Origin: Sorex araneus | Lineage: Eukaryota > Chordata > Mammalia > Eulipotyphla > Soricidae | Reading direction: 5' to 3' | Length of the DNA stretch: 64,000 nt | Assembly (NCBI RefSeq): GCF_027595985.1 | Contig: NC_073304.1 | Location: 46,975,137 to 47,039,136, forward strand | Shown here: positions 1 through 12,183 of the stretch, piece after piece | Position numbering within the stretch: the stretch's first letter is position 1 | How the letters are laid out: each line of letters begins with the position of its first letter | Notes under the pieces: generated by a model | Database searches by the model: none | Seen by the model: only the letters and a program-made list of their open reading frames with translations | Told to the model about the DNA's origin: nothing | Position numbers and translations under genes: made by a program

Positions 1-77
1 CCCAAGACAAATCGAAAATAGCAGTAACTTACATTACATTCTCTGCCACACCAGGAAATATAAGGGTTGAGAAACTC

Positions 78-240
78 CTTTTTTTTTTTTTTTGCTGGAA
101 GTGCTCAGGGTTCCTGGCTCTATACTCAGGTATCATTCCTAGTGGATTCCAAGTGACCATATCTAATTCTAGGGATGGAATCAGGGTCTGCTGCATGCAA
201 GACAAGTGTCTCAATCCCTGTACAATGTCTCTGACTCCAA
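78..240 (-). repeat. Old tRNA-headed SINE
   Basis: T tract at about 80-94, then a diverged complement of the SINE body and head, ending ctctgactcc. Box B is decayed. Confidence 0.6.
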
Positions 241-1620
241 GAAACTGTCTTTTTTAACACTGAACTACCAGAGTTTGATAAATACGGCTGACTTTAAATT
301 AAAGAACTGAGACATAGGCCAATGGAACAAACGTTTCGTAGAGCTTAGAAATAGGCTTTTCTTTGAATGGAAATTGACCTGTCACAGAAGTGACATTACA
401 AATCAATGTGAAAACAATGAAATAAACATTTAATGGTAGTGGGACAACAGTATGTTGGAATGCACTTAGACCTATACCTTATACTAAATATAGATTACTG
501 CAGGATGATTAAGATCCAACTATATAAAAAAATGCTTTACAACTGAAAAATTGGTATAAAAGAAGTTAAACTATGGTGTCAATAGCAAACTTCTCTGGCA
601 CAAGCTGGTGGACAAGCGCAGAATGAGTGGCTGAAGCAGACCCCAGGACTATCACACACCACTGTTTCCAGGTGGACTAATCTGCAAATCTAGTTTCACA
701 AATAACAATTGGAATCCATCTTGGAAGAGATACTAAGGTTGGATTTGATCATCTTATTTGACTGGGGTTTCAATTATTCAGGTCTACATCTTATGCATAC
801 AAAAAATGATGAGAAAATCTCATAACAAACAGCTCCTTCTTAAACTTAGATTCATTCACTACAAGGAGGAATCAAGAGTTGCTTTCCCTTTATGTCAACC
901 TCTTTCATTCCAAATCTCCACACCAGACTAGACTGAATGCCCCAATTTTAGCAGAAATGAAAGGAGCCATTGCTCATGGAGAGTTGTAAGTAAACAAACA
1001 AAGACTCCATCTTGTTCTCCACATAAGTACTTCCTATAACCTCTTACTCCCCCTTAGCCTTTGCCCTGTCTCCTAACACTAAGGGAGGCTCCAACGCACT
1101 GATGCTTAATGATAAACTAGGTCCAGTCACAGAGAATGGAAAAGGACAAATCCCAGGTCCTCTGCACATATCTCTGAACACTGTTACCTAGCAATCTGAA
1201 GACAGATGTTGTCTAATGATGTTATCTTGAGAGTTATAAGGAACAGACCACCATCCCTACCCCCACCAAAGTGATTCATCAAACTGTTGATGCCAGTCTG
1301 ATGGCTGTGTGACTGAATCCCCTCTTTCTTGCTGACATACTACTCCTTTCTATTTAACTTTCATCCACAAACAGTTTAAGAGCAGGATGGTTCTGGGTTA
1401 CAAGTTCAACTTGTCACAGACTACTAGCTCCTAGCTCTGAAATGCAGCCTGTTTTCCTTTGCTTAACTGTATTTTTTATTGATTAAGATTTTAGATCTTA
1501 CAGTACTGTTAATCTGTTAATGATGGTTTCCTGTGCATAAAATTCAACATCACCTCCTGACCAGTTAATACAGCCTGGTTTTCTCAAACCAACTCTTGTG
1601 TCTCCACAAGAATCGCAAGA
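241..1620. other. Intergenic, no recognised feature
   Basis: No open frame with coding character, RNA gene or repeat that I can name. Base composition is ordinary for AT-rich mammalian intergenic DNA. Confidence 0.5.
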
Positions 1621-1624
1621 AACA

Positions 1625-1925
1625 AGACCTTGATTTTGGTGACAGAGGAAGAACACATGCCACAACATGGATGAACCGAGAAAACATTATGCTCAGAGAA
1701 ACCAGAATTTGTTACAAAAGCACAAATATTGCATAATTACACTCAAAAGGAACCAAGGACAATCAAATTCAGAGAAAAAGTAAAAAGGTGGTGATTAGGG
1801 GATGAGGTAGGGGCAACAGGGAGTTAGAGTTTAGTGGACACAGTTTCGCAAGATATAAAATGTTCTAGAAATGCATGGTGAGATGTTTGTATAACAAAGT
1901 GAATGTCATTAAATTGACAGCAAAT
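1625..1925 (+). repeat. Old L1 3' region fragment
   Basis: Order of phrases matches the mammalian L1 3' end: atggatgaaccgagaaaacattatgctcagag at the ORF2 end, then the G-rich 'ggggatgaggtaggggcaac' stretch, then a closing 'gtgaatgtcattaaattg' segment. Diverged. Confidence 0.65.
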
Positions 1926-2090
1926 TTTCTATTTTACCACACAGGGATTCAGGTGCTTGCTGTGCCTAATTCAATCCCTGGCATCAAGTGGTCCCCACGC
2001 ACTACTGAGACTCTCTGAGAGGGGAGACAGGGACTTCCTGAGGCTCCAACTTGTAGAAGTTCCTACTTGGGAACCCCCGCCCTCCCTAAA

Positions 2091-2335
2091 GCACTGTAGC
2101 ACTGTTGTTCATCAATTTGCTCAAGCGGCACCAGTAACATCTCCATTGTGAGACTTGTTGTTACTGTTTTTGGCATATCGAATACGCCACAGGTAGCTTG
2201 CCAGGCTCTGCCGTGCGGGCGGGATATTCTCAGTAGCTTGCCAGGCTCTCTGAGAGGGATGAAGGAATTGAATCCGGGTCAGCCACAGCCACATGCAAGG
2301 CAAACGCCCTACCCGCTGTGCTATTGCTCCAGTCC
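2091..2335 (-). mobile_element. SINE with the alternative body (type II), minus strand
   Basis: Read on the minus strand it has the same tRNA-like head as the common SINE, then an unrelated body with CTGGCAAGCTACC repeats, GATATGCCAAAAACAGTAAC and AATGGAGATGTTACTGG. Confidence 0.85.
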
Positions 2336-2920
2336 ACAATTTAAAATTTTTTAACTTCAAAGAAGAAAATGTAATCTTTTCCATTTCTGTAATATGGTAC
2401 ATTCAGATGTACAATCCCTCCTGCAACAACTAAAAATGATTAATAAATATTTTAAATTTCTTTAAAACATAAACTCACTAATTAGGGAAAAAGCATACGT
2501 GAAACACAAGCAAGAGTGAGCACTCAATGCAGATTGCTAGAAAGTTTGGGGATTTAAAGGATTAAGAGGCATAAAAGTCATGTTCCTAGAAAACTATAAC
2601 CAAAATCAGACTACATATGTAGTCAGGCCAAAACTCTACCATCTGATAATTCTGACCCCTCGAGTGGCAGGTCTGAAGTTTCCTAGATTGGCAGAACACT
2701 ATGTGCTTCGCAAAAGAGTAATGCTCCTTAAAATAATTCACCTTCAATTAACACCCCTGGATCACTGCAAATAATTTTTCAGGAAAATGAACAGCTTAAG
2801 TTAAAAGAAAAAAAGTAACCAAACATATAAGAAACAAAGCACCAAGAGAAGAAGCAGAAAACATAGAAATAGACTGTTATTAACAGGAGTAATCTTACAA
2901 TCTGAAATGAAAAAAGATGT

Positions 2921-3110
2921 GGGGCTGGAGCGATAGCACAGTGAGTAGGGCATTTGCCTTGCACGCAGCCAACCCGGGTTCGATTTCCAGCATCCCCTAT
3001 GGTCCCCTGAGCACCGCCAGGAGTAATTCCTGAGTGCATGAGCCAGGAGTAACCCCTGTGCATCTGCTGGGTGTGACCCAAAAGACCAAAAAATATATAT
3101 ATATATTTTT
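2921..3110 (+). mobile_element. SOR-type SINE, full length
   Basis: Exact 17-base duplication TGAAATGAAAAAAGATG at 2903-2919 and 3111-3127. Box A-like tagcacagtga and box B gggttcgatttcc are present. The tail is A/T-rich. Confidence 0.93.
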
Positions 3111-3267
3111 TGAAATGAAAAAAGATGCAATACACATATGGCAAATATAAGTGAATCTTGATTATATATAATGATAATGAAATAAAATGTACATGTACAA
3201 TATTAAAATATTTAGCAATTATATTAATTAAGAGGAAGATAAATGGAGTTAAATTGTTCTAAGGTCT

Positions 3268-3440
3268 GGGACCAGAGAGATAGTACAATGGGTAAAGTGT
3301 TTGCTTTCCACACAACTGACCTGGGTTTGATCCTCAGCATCCCATATAGTCCCCTGAGTAATTCCTCAGTGCAGAGCCAAGAGTAACCCCTGAGCATCTC
3401 TGGGTATAGACCACCAAATTTAAAAATATGTATTTTTCCT
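3268..3440 (+). repeat. Diverged SOR-type SINE
   Basis: Head gggaccagagagatagtac, box B remnant gggtttgatcc, body and tail recognisable. CTAAGGTCTG occurs on both sides (about 3259 and 3439), a likely target-site duplication. Confidence 0.8.
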
Positions 3441-3675
3441 AAGGTCTGCTATCCCAAAGATAAAAGTATTGCTTTAGTTTCTGGTAAATTATGAGTCTCT
3501 TTTCTTTTATTAAGTGATCAAGGATAAAAGGGGGCATGAACCCAGGGCTTTATACACAAGGCAAGTGATCTATCACTGAGCTACATCCATGGCAGGACTT
3601 TAAAAAGCCAACACACATTTAAAATATATTTGTATACTGAAATTTCTAATAATCATTAAGAAATAAATAGCACAG

Positions 3676-3860
3676 GGGGCTGGAGTGATAGCACAGCGGG
3701 TAGGGCGTTTGCCTTGCACGCGGCCGACCCGGGTTCGAATCCCAGCATCCCATATGGTCCCCTAAGCACCGCCAGGGGTAATTCCTGAGTGCATGAGCCA
3801 GGAATGATCCCTGTGCATTGCCGGGTGTGACCCAAAAAGCAAAAAAAAAAAAAAAAAAAA
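3676..3860 (+). mobile_element. SOR-type SINE, young copy
   Basis: Close to the apparent consensus with a 20-base A tail. AAATAGCACAG is repeated at 3665-3675 and 3866-3876. First of three same-strand copies within 600 bases. Confidence 0.93.
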
Positions 3861-3933
3861 GAAAGAAATAGCACAGAGCTTACCCCCCCCCCAAAATGAA
3901 GATGTAAAATTATTATTTAAAAAAACTCCATCT

Positions 3934-4113
3934 GGGGCTAGAGTGGTAGCACAGCGGGTAGGGCGTTTGCCTTGCAAGCGGCCGACCCGGGTTCGATTCC
4001 CAGCATCCCATATGGTCCCCCGAGTACCACCAGGAGTAATTCCTGAGTGCAAAAGCCAGGAGTAACCCCTGTGCATAGCCGGGTGTGACCCAAAAGCAAA
4101 AAAAAAAAAAAAC
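3934..4113 (+). mobile_element. SOR-type SINE
   Basis: Flanked by AACTCCATCT at 3924-3933 and 4115-4124. A tail of about 14 bases. Confidence 0.92.
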
Positions 4114-4124
4114 CAACTCCATCT

Positions 4125-4280
4125 GAGGGCTGGAGCGATAGCACAGCAGGTAGGTAGTAGGTTGCTTGCCTTGCACATGGCCGACCTGGATTCGATTCCC
4201 AGCATCTCATCTGGTCCCCAAAGCATCACCAGGAGTAATTCCTGTGCATCACTGGGTGTTACCCAAAAAGAAAAAAAAAA
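4125..4280 (+). mobile_element. SOR-type SINE with a small internal duplication
   Basis: Directly follows the previous copy's right duplication. The head shows a short repeat (ggtaggtagtaggt) after box A, and the body is shortened before the A tail. Confidence 0.9.
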
Positions 4281-4446
4281 GTCAATCTGAAAGAATTTAA
4301 TATAAAGGGGGAAATGAAATTGGATAGAAATCACAATATAAAATGATAAATTTAAGCCTAATATATAATAAATTATATTAAATGACAAAAAATAAATGCC
4401 TCAGTTAATAGATAGTATTTCCAAATTAGATAAAGTAAACAAAAGC

Positions 4447-4560
4447 TCAGTGATGGTACCCCAATGGCCCCTAGACCCCCACCAGGAGTGACTCTTGGAT
4501 GCAGAGCCAGAAATAAGCTCTGAAAACTGCCAGGTGAGGCCCCAAAACCAAAATAAATAA
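4447..4560 (+). repeat. SINE body fragment, old
   Basis: Retains ccaccaggagtgactc, gcagagccagaaataa and the gccccaaaacc tail. The head is absent. Confidence 0.55.
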
Positions 4561-4949
4561 TAAAAACACAGTTTTTAAAAACTCAGTGATAATTCTCTTT
4601 AAAAGACATTTGAAACAAAAATGTTTATGGCAAAGAATTGATGAAAGGATTTATATCCTGTGAATATTAATCAAAAGTGGTATACTCATACGGGGCAAAA
4701 TATACTACAAAAAGAACTGAGAAAGAGTTTCAAAATTTTCAGTCCCAGATGGCTTCCTACGCAAGTTCTATCAAAAATTCAAAAACTAAAGAGTGGGAGA
4801 GATTGCCGAAATGGCAGAGTACAAACCCAGCAGTGCCAGGCCCAGAGTGCTATGCTCAGTTCCACACAGCACCAGAGCACTGCTGGATGAGGCCCTTATG
4901 GACCCTGAGCACCTTTTCACCAGAACAAATATCACTAGAGTGACCCTGT

Positions 4950-5915
4950 CCCACCTTGCCCCTCTTCACAATTGTTTTCAGACACTGTGATACAAAGCAA
5001 GCAAAGATAATGATCCCTGAGAGGAGGAGAACAAAACAAAACAAAATCCTTTTAATTACCCGTTTCCTACCTAGTTGCATATTTTAAAAGTCTTTTTAGA
5101 TGAAATGGTTAAAATAGGCCTGACTTGCACGGTTCTGATGAACTGTACCTTCACCACGGCCAAAGAGCCCAAGACCCCCATTGTCTGTGTCCCCCTCCCG
5201 CCCCCTCCTGCCCCACTCCCCTTACTGTTTGACAGACTCAGATTTGCATTCAAAGGCCACAAGGTTGTCCTCATTAGATATTGCCCATTCCTCTATTCAG
5301 TTTCTCTCTATGCCACGGATAAATTCAAACAAAGCAGAGATGTCATTATTAAATAGAGGAGACAGATTTTTTCTTATTTCTAGGCAATGAAGGAGATGCA
5401 AATTATGGGTAAAGTACCAGAGAAGAGAGCTACTGAATCAACACAGGGGTCATCTTGAGTCTGCAGAGAATGAAAGTTCACCAGGCTGAGCAAAGTCTAA
5501 CTCCTGCGGGCTGAATGATCAGCTGAATGACTCTCAGCATTCTGAGGGCTAGTAGAAGTTCTAGTTCTATCTTAGCTGAGTGGAGAGATGTCAGAGTCAC
5601 AAAGCAATCATCAGAAACCCCAGAGAGATCCCAACTAAAGCTAACAAGCTCTAAAGCTTAGTCCTAGAGTGAATGTTCTTTAGATGACCCTTGGCAACTT
5701 GAAATGAGCCTCAAGTTGATCCACAACTGATCGAAGTACTTGTTGGTGTGCCAAAACAAACTTTAAAACTCTTTGAAAAAAGGGGGAAAGATGCCAACAC
5801 TCACCAACATAACATGTATAGTGTATGAAATTTTTAATAAATCAATAGACCTAGAAAAAACAACTTGTGAAGAGAATCTGGTATGAATTAATATGGAGAT
5901 ATAAAATATGTACCC
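4950..5915. other. Intergenic, no recognised feature
   Basis: Contains a C-rich patch near 5190-5220. The open frames here have no recognisable domains. Confidence 0.45.
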
Positions 5916-5920
5916 ACTGG

Positions 5921-6157
5921 AGCACTGTCGTCCTGTTGTTCATCGATTTGCTCGAGCAGGCACCAGTAATGTCTCCATTGTGAGATTTGTTACTGTTTTT
6001 GGCATATCAAATACGCCACAGGTAGCTTGCCAGGCTCTGCCGTGAGGGCGGGATATTCTCGGTAGCTTGCCAGGCTCTCCGAAAGGGATGGAGGAATCAA
6101 CTCAGGTCAGCCACATGCAAGGCAAACACCCTACCCACTGTGCTATCACTCCAGTCC
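5921..6157 (-). mobile_element. Type II SINE, minus strand
   Basis: Complete body plus head; ends ctatcactccagtcc. It lies 38 bases from another type II copy in the same orientation. Confidence 0.88.
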
Positions 6158-6196
6158 ATGTAACAAAAAAGTGCTATATATAATATATGCTGTGTA

Positions 6197-6436
6197 TCAC
6201 TGTCATCCCATTGCTCATCGATTTGCTCGAGTGGGCACCAGTAATGTCTCCATCGTGAGACTTGTTGTTACTGTTTTTGGCATATTGAATACGCCACAGG
6301 TAGCTTGCCAGGCTCTGCCGTGGGGGCGAGACACTCTTGGTAGCTTGCCGGGCCCTCCGAGAGGGACGGAAGAATCGAACCTAGGTCAGCTGTGTGCAAG
6401 GCAAACGCCCTACCCACTGTGCTATCGCTCCAGCCC
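6197..6436 (-). mobile_element. Type II SINE, minus strand, young copy
   Basis: Near-consensus head (ctatcgctccagccc) and body. Confidence 0.9.
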
Positions 6437-7705
6437 TTAATGGTAAAATGGTTATTATATTGGTCCACTGCATTCTGCTCCCACCAGGTCGGATGACCAA
6501 TAGGTCAAGATAATCTTGCTGTATAGTTTATTATGAAAGTTGTAGAACGATCCCTGAACAATGAAGGCTATATCTCTAGCCCTCCATTCAATGACATTAC
6601 AAAGAGTGGCCAGACCATTTCATGTATAACAATGGAACTCTGACCCACAATTTCCACAGCAAAAATGTTGGAATGCCAAGACACAATTTCTTTAAGAATG
6701 ATTCCACGAAGTCAAATGACAACCTCTCTGGTAATTGGAGGATGGACCAGTTCCCCTACTTTTGTCTTTTTCCAACTCAGAACCAGCCAAATATATTCTC
6801 AGTTATACTCCCTGATAGCTCCCAAACAAGTTACATTTGATGCTCTGCTTTCTGCTGCAACGAATCCAACCAGCTGTACCTGATAGCTTTCCCTTTTTTA
6901 AAAAAAAATTATTAGGTTTTCTCACCTCCTGTACATCTCTGAGTCTCTTCTAATTGCAAATGAGGGTGCCTGACTTTCAAGTGCTCATAAACTCTGAATC
7001 AAGATTCTATTTTGCTTTGATTTTAGAAATCATTATTTCTACAAATTTAAGTCTATTATTCTGTTTCTTTTTTACTATCTCTAACAATGGACAATAAAGG
7101 TCAGAAAATTATAAAAATCAATCTTATATGCTGTGTATATATATACACACACAATATTCACATATGTATACATTTTGTTCCTACCATTTTTTTACTTTTC
7201 CTTAATTTCATTGCTAATGCCAATACCACCAGATTTCCTTATGCTAAAGTGACTACTTCACATGAATAAAGTTTTGTTTTCTGCAGGTTTCACAAGTTTT
7301 ATAACCAATCAAAAAATAACACAAGTATCATTAGTGTGGAAAATGATATTTAACTAAATTTGCTTACTCGTGTGAAGAAAATTCTTTAAGAGAAGAAAAG
7401 GCTATCATTTTTCTCCTTATATTTCACTTTGGCTTTACCTATTTCTATTACATTACCCCTTATCTTAGAAGTCTGTGTCCAGTGGTGGAATGCAAATACA
7501 TACTGAAACAGCTTGAGAAAGCCAACTGTAAAATATTAGGAATTTTGTAATCCAATTGCTAAATTGATGGCAAGATAAAGCAGCCACTTCACTGAGAGCA
7601 TTTGTACTACAGAAATAGACAAACTATGTATGAGATCTCTATTCAGCATCCTAGCATGCTAACACACTACTGTATTTTACAGTTTAAAAAGCGCCCCCTT
7701 AAAAA
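6437..7705. other. Intergenic, no recognised feature
   Basis: AT-rich with a short TATATACACACA patch at 7135-7165. No gene or named repeat seen. Confidence 0.45.
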
Positions 7706-7709
7706 TGAG

Positions 7710-7930
7710 CCAACTATGCTCTATGGATCAAATCTGGCCTGCCATCTGTTTCTATAAATGAAGTTTTATTGAAAACCTATCATGCCTATTTTGGTCATAT
7801 ATTGTCAATGGCTGCTTTTGTGAGACCCCAGAGGAGTTTGAGTAGTCATCACAGAGCTCACAATGCCTGAAGTATTTACTATCTGACATTGCCAAAAAGA
7901 AATGCTATATTGAGAAGAAACAGTCATACG
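7710..7930 (+). repeat. Ancient interspersed repeat, probably a DNA-transposon fossil
   Basis: Reads as the widespread mammalian element with 'gaagttttattgaaa', 'tattgtcaatggctgc' and 'atttactatctgac' in that order. I recognise the pattern but not a secure family name. Confidence 0.5.
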
Positions 7931-8039
7931 TACTAAATAAAAATAGTTTAAATGGAATTAATCTGTAACCTCATTTTTTGAACACTCTTTTATATTTTTA
8001 TATACACACACAGCCTACGATAGAATAAGCCCTTTTTCT

Positions 8040-8270
8040 TTTTCTTTCCTTTTTTAGGTTTTGAGCCACAACTAGCAGTGTTTGGGGGAATATGCAATGT
8101 TGGAGATTAAACCTGGGGCTCCAGCAAGCAAAACATGCATTCTAGCCCTTTGAGCTATCTCCTTCTCTCCCTTTTTTAAAATCCTCTTAGGGGTAAGGAG
8201 CTAGCTCAATGGTATCACTTGCCTTGCATGTGTTTTGGCCTGCGTTTGATCCCCAGCACCACCAAAAAAT
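8040..8270. repeat. Two old SINE pieces in opposite orientations
   Basis: About 8040-8165 is a decayed minus-strand copy; 8195-8270 retains a plus-strand head (cttgccttgcatgtg, gtttgatcccc). Confidence 0.5.
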
Positions 8271-8944
8271 GGTCTCAGTTCTATCTGGAGACTTTGCAGG
8301 TTCTGAGGAGGCATTAATCAATAGACATTTAATATTCTCTAATCAAATACATCCAACATTAGTACCACTCTGCTTTTCTTACTTCAATTGTCCTACCTGC
8401 ACGGTCACGTAGTTTTGGTTTGCTTTTAAATTTGAATGCACATTTTCTATTAAAGAAAAAGATTTGGAATAAAGATCAAAATTTCTAGCACCTTCTGACC
8501 AAAAGATCTGCTAACATTAGGCCTACTTTCAAGTGACAAAATGCAGCTACTCACTTTGGAAAGAACATACAAATTCCCAAGGAATTTCCATTAATCTCTG
8601 ACACCTAAAAAACACTTTTGTTTCACTCATTTATATTTCTTGTCTCCGCACCCCCTTTTTCATCCCTAAGGCAATGGGTTTTTGCCTGTCCTTCCTCATT
8701 ACATCTGTCTCTTTTGCCAACTGATAGTCATTAGCATTTACATTTTTTTAATGTAAAAATATTTTTAACTTATTGAATCAATATTTCCCTACTGGCATTT
8801 TTACAAATCTATATGAAATATTCCTAGGAAGTCTGCTCATTTTTTAAACTAGAAAAATACTACTTTGATTATCTGGCTGAAGGATATATGACATCAATTT
8901 TCTTCATGAAAGTCTGTTACCTATAAAGAAGAAAATTCATACTA

Positions 8945-9290
8945 TTTTTTTTGTTTTGGTTTACAGGCCATACCCAGAAATGTTCATGGCAACCTCCTAG
9001 CTCTATGGTCAAGGATTACTCCTAGCGATGCTGAGTATCAAACCTGGGTTGGCTATATGCAAAGCAAGCAATCTCCTCATTCACTGTACTAACTCTGTTA
9101 GCAAATAAATAAATTAAATAATAAAAAGATAGAAAGGGGAAAATAAGGTGAATGACTTTGATGTTTGCAATGGACATCCTTAGTCTTACTAAAAGTTATC
9201 GAACCCAGGATTGATCCCTGACACCACGTTTCAGTGCCAAGGGAGCCTGGGTAATTCCCAGCACCACACTGGATTGAACTCTCAGTCTGG
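8945..9290. repeat. Old SINE pieces
   Basis: 8945-9100 is minus strand (tgctgagtatcaaacctggg). 9195-9290 keeps box B-like gaacccaggattgatccc and part of a body. Confidence 0.45.
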
Positions 9291-9901
9291 TTGACTGAAA
9301 ATTACTAACTGGGACCCTAAGGCCCACTAGATATCAAGAGGCCCCTCTACCCCTATCTGTCCCCCACTTGGCGAAAAAAAAATTGAGACGAGCAGGACTC
9401 AATAAGAGATGCATTAGAGAAGATGGATCCAGTTCACATCATGTCTTATAAGCTTTTTTTTTAAAAAAAAAAAAAAAACATGACACACCATGGGTGCTTT
9501 TTTCTTTTTTGAGTGGGGGGTTCCCAAATGGTGCTTGGGAGATTCAGGGCCCACTCCCAGTGATATGTCAGAGAACCAAAATAACCAGATGGTTTAGTGC
9601 TAGGACTTGAGGATCCAGTGCTGCTGCGCCCCAGGGTGCCGGCGACCACAGGGGCCTCCCCAGCAGTTCTCTGAGCTCTCTAGGGCTATACCAGGCAATG
9701 TTGCAGTCAATCCCGATGAGTGTTGGGACTGAACCTGAGTCAGGCACACGTACCCAAACCTCTGGACTTTTTTCCTGGCTTTTGTTTTTGCAGATGAATG
9801 ATATAGTGTAATTTGTCTTAAAAGAATCATACTTGCAGTTGTGAAGGGGAAAAGTGGAATAGAAAAAAAAAACTAATAACTCCAGAAACCACAATGCTCA
9901 A

Positions 9902-9902
9902 A

Positions 9903-9984
<82 letters not shown>
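9902..9984 (+). repeat. (GA)n microsatellite
   Basis: About 83 bases of GA with one interruption near 9944. It abuts an L1 3' end. Confidence 0.97.
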
Positions 9985-9988
<4 letters not shown>

Positions 9989-10100
9989 CACTGGATACTG
10001 GTGGAGGATGGATATTGGAATATTGTATGACTGAAAACTAATCATGAACAGCTTTATAAAGGTCTATCTCACAGTGATTCAATAAAAAAAGTAAAGTTAA
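9985..10100 (+). repeat. L1 3' terminal fragment
   Basis: ggtggaggatggatattggaatattg, gaacagctttataaagg and cagtgattcaataaaa match the same segment at 31690-31790 and, inverted, at 18955-19040. Confidence 0.75.
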
Positions 10101-10164
10101 AAAATTTTAACTGATTTTTTTTAAAAGACCCACAAATTGTCTAAGTTATGGGGCACATTCTCTT

Positions 10165-10169
<5 letters not shown>

Positions 10170-10214
<45 letters not shown>
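10170..10214 (+). repeat. (CA)n microsatellite
   Basis: Uninterrupted run of about 44 bases. Confidence 0.97.
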
Positions 10215-10275
10215 AAAAAAAACAAAACCCTAATAAGAATGGCTAGTGTTTTGCTTTTCAACATTAAGGCAACAC

Positions 10276-10455
10276 GGGGCTGGAGCGACAGCACAGTGGG
10301 CAGGGCGTTTGCCTTGCACACAGTCAACCCAGGTTCGATTCCCAGCATCCCATATGGTCCCCTGAGCACTGCCAGGAGTAATTCCTGAGTGCATGAGCCA
10401 GCAGTAACCCCTGAGTATTGCCGGGTGAGACCCAAAAAGCAAACAACAAAAAAAT
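10276..10455 (+). mobile_element. SOR-type SINE
   Basis: Head ggggctggagcgacagcac, box B aggttcgattcc, full body and a short A-rich tail. Confidence 0.92.
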
Positions 10456-10889
10456 AACATGAAGACAACACAGATAACCTGGATGTTTTGTTGACGTGAG
10501 CTTTCTGCCATGGGGGATCTGATATCCTGTGTTTCTGCTAAGCTCCCACATGACGGTGATGCAGCTAGTCTACGGACCACACACGGAGGAAAAGTTGCCA
10601 GGAGATTGCACTATACAGGTGAGAGAGGACAATGATTCAGAACAGAGTCTTTCCAGTAAAGACAGACTAGAACAGATGGACTCAAAATATATTTCATGCT
10701 GGATTGAATAAAAGAAAATTAAGATGGGTTGCAACTTTCTCCCTTACTTAAAATTAGTATTCTCACACAAGAAGGATGACTTTTAGGTCAAAAGTTCAGA
10801 ATAGAAAAACATAAAAGTCTTATCCAAATGCAATAAAACTTCCAGATCTAACTCTGCTGTTTCTTCCTAAACATGTGTAATAGTTTCAG

Positions 10890-11065
10890 GGATTTTTTTT
10901 TTTTCTCTTCTGTATGGTTCTGGGATACAACTGGGTTTACTCAGGGCTTACTCTTGGCTTTGTGCTCAGGGATCACTCTTGGAGGTGTTCTGGGGGACCA
11001 CTAGGGGTGCCAGGAATTGAACTGGGTTAGGCACATGCAAGGCAACTTTTACCTCTGGCCCCTGT
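10890..11065 (-). repeat. Old SINE, minus strand
   Basis: T tract, then ttactcagggcttactcttgg-type body and the complement of box B (gaattgaactggg). Confidence 0.65.
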
Positions 11066-11249
11066 TACAAAGTTTTATGCTATTAACATTTATTAAGGTT
11101 ACCGCTCCTGATGATACTTCCTAGATCCTGGATTTCCCACCCTCCTAGATTGAAAAATATGAAATTAGTAATAATCAGAAGTGTGGTTCCAATGGGTCCC
11201 TAGACCAGAGTCAGCAGCAAACAGAAGGAAATTTGTTAGGAAACTTCTT

Positions 11250-11350
11250 GGGATCCACCTTTCAACCAGCTGAATCAGACACTCCACAGGGTTCCAGCAA
11301 TCCATGTTTTAACTAAATCTGACTTGCTAATGGTCATTCAAAAGCACCAA
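11250..11350 (+). repeat. MER-type DNA transposon fragment
   Basis: Phrases like ctgaatcagaca, ccatgttttaac and gctaatggtcatt resemble the common hAT-derived fossils of mammals. Weak. Confidence 0.35.
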
Positions 11351-11624
11351 ATTAGAAATTGAGTAAGCATTACTATCATGGGTGCAGAATTTTTCTGGAG
11401 GAGGTTTTCAGAAAAACAAGTGACAGATACCACACTTTAACCATACAAAGCAGAACACCCACCAGGGGTGCACACAGTGGGTGGCCTGAGCCTCAGAGAC
11501 ATGCGCATGGGTATCCATCATTATGATAAGCTTTCTCTTTCCGTGTGCTCCTGCCACAATGAGAAGCATAAAGTACAAAAGGGAGAGGAAGACCTTTTTC
11601 CATTTAAAATACTGTTTAAAGGCC

Positions 11625-12000
11625 AGAGATGTATGTATATGGCTCTATGGAGAGCACATGCCATGTATGTGTGAGGTCCTAGGTTCGATACCCTATACCA
11701 CTGGAGGTAAAAAAAAGTTCAAAATTTTCAGCTTAGGATATTTGACATTTGCTTGCACCTGTGCGCCTCTTTTCTACACACTATAATTAGGGTATAAAGA
11801 TAGAAGGATATGAAAATAACTTAAGGGGCGTTTTAAAAATGTATCTTTTAAGCCCCAGAGAGAGCTCAATGGGCTGCATGTATACACTGCATGTGGAGGG
11901 CCTGGATTCGATCCCCAGTATTACATGGTCCTCCCAGTCCCACATAGCCAGAAGTAACCCCCAATCCTTACAGAGTGTGGCCCCAAAACAAATAAGCAAA
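11625..12000 (+). repeat. Two old SINE copies
   Basis: About 11625-11720 (taggttcgatacccta box B) and 11853-12000 (ggattcgatccccag box B, gtggccccaaaac tail). Confidence 0.6.
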
Positions 12001-12168
12001 TGTTTCATCTTCTGCCTCTGATATTGCTAACACAGCAGTGTGGATGATTTATCACAAGTACCCTAAGAAATCCTCCTTGTGATTCCAATATACTTCCATC
12101 CTCACCTTTCTCCATAGACCTGACCCACGTAGCTTCCTGTCGATGTAGTAAAAGCTATCTGGACCAAC

Positions 12169-12183
12169 AAATTTATCTCTTTC
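12169..12183 (+). repeat. Target-site duplication, left copy of the L1 insertion
   Basis: 15 bases, identical to 16280-16294. Confidence 0.8.

Noticed and set aside
2779-3144. Repeated 'PLCYRSSP' / 'GCWESNPG' type open frames across the window
   Set aside because: These are translations of the SINE complement and recur with every copy; not genes.
3676-3750. Possible tRNA gene at SINE heads
   Set aside because: Box A and box B are present, but there is no cloverleaf with a proper acceptor stem and the unit continues into the SINE body.
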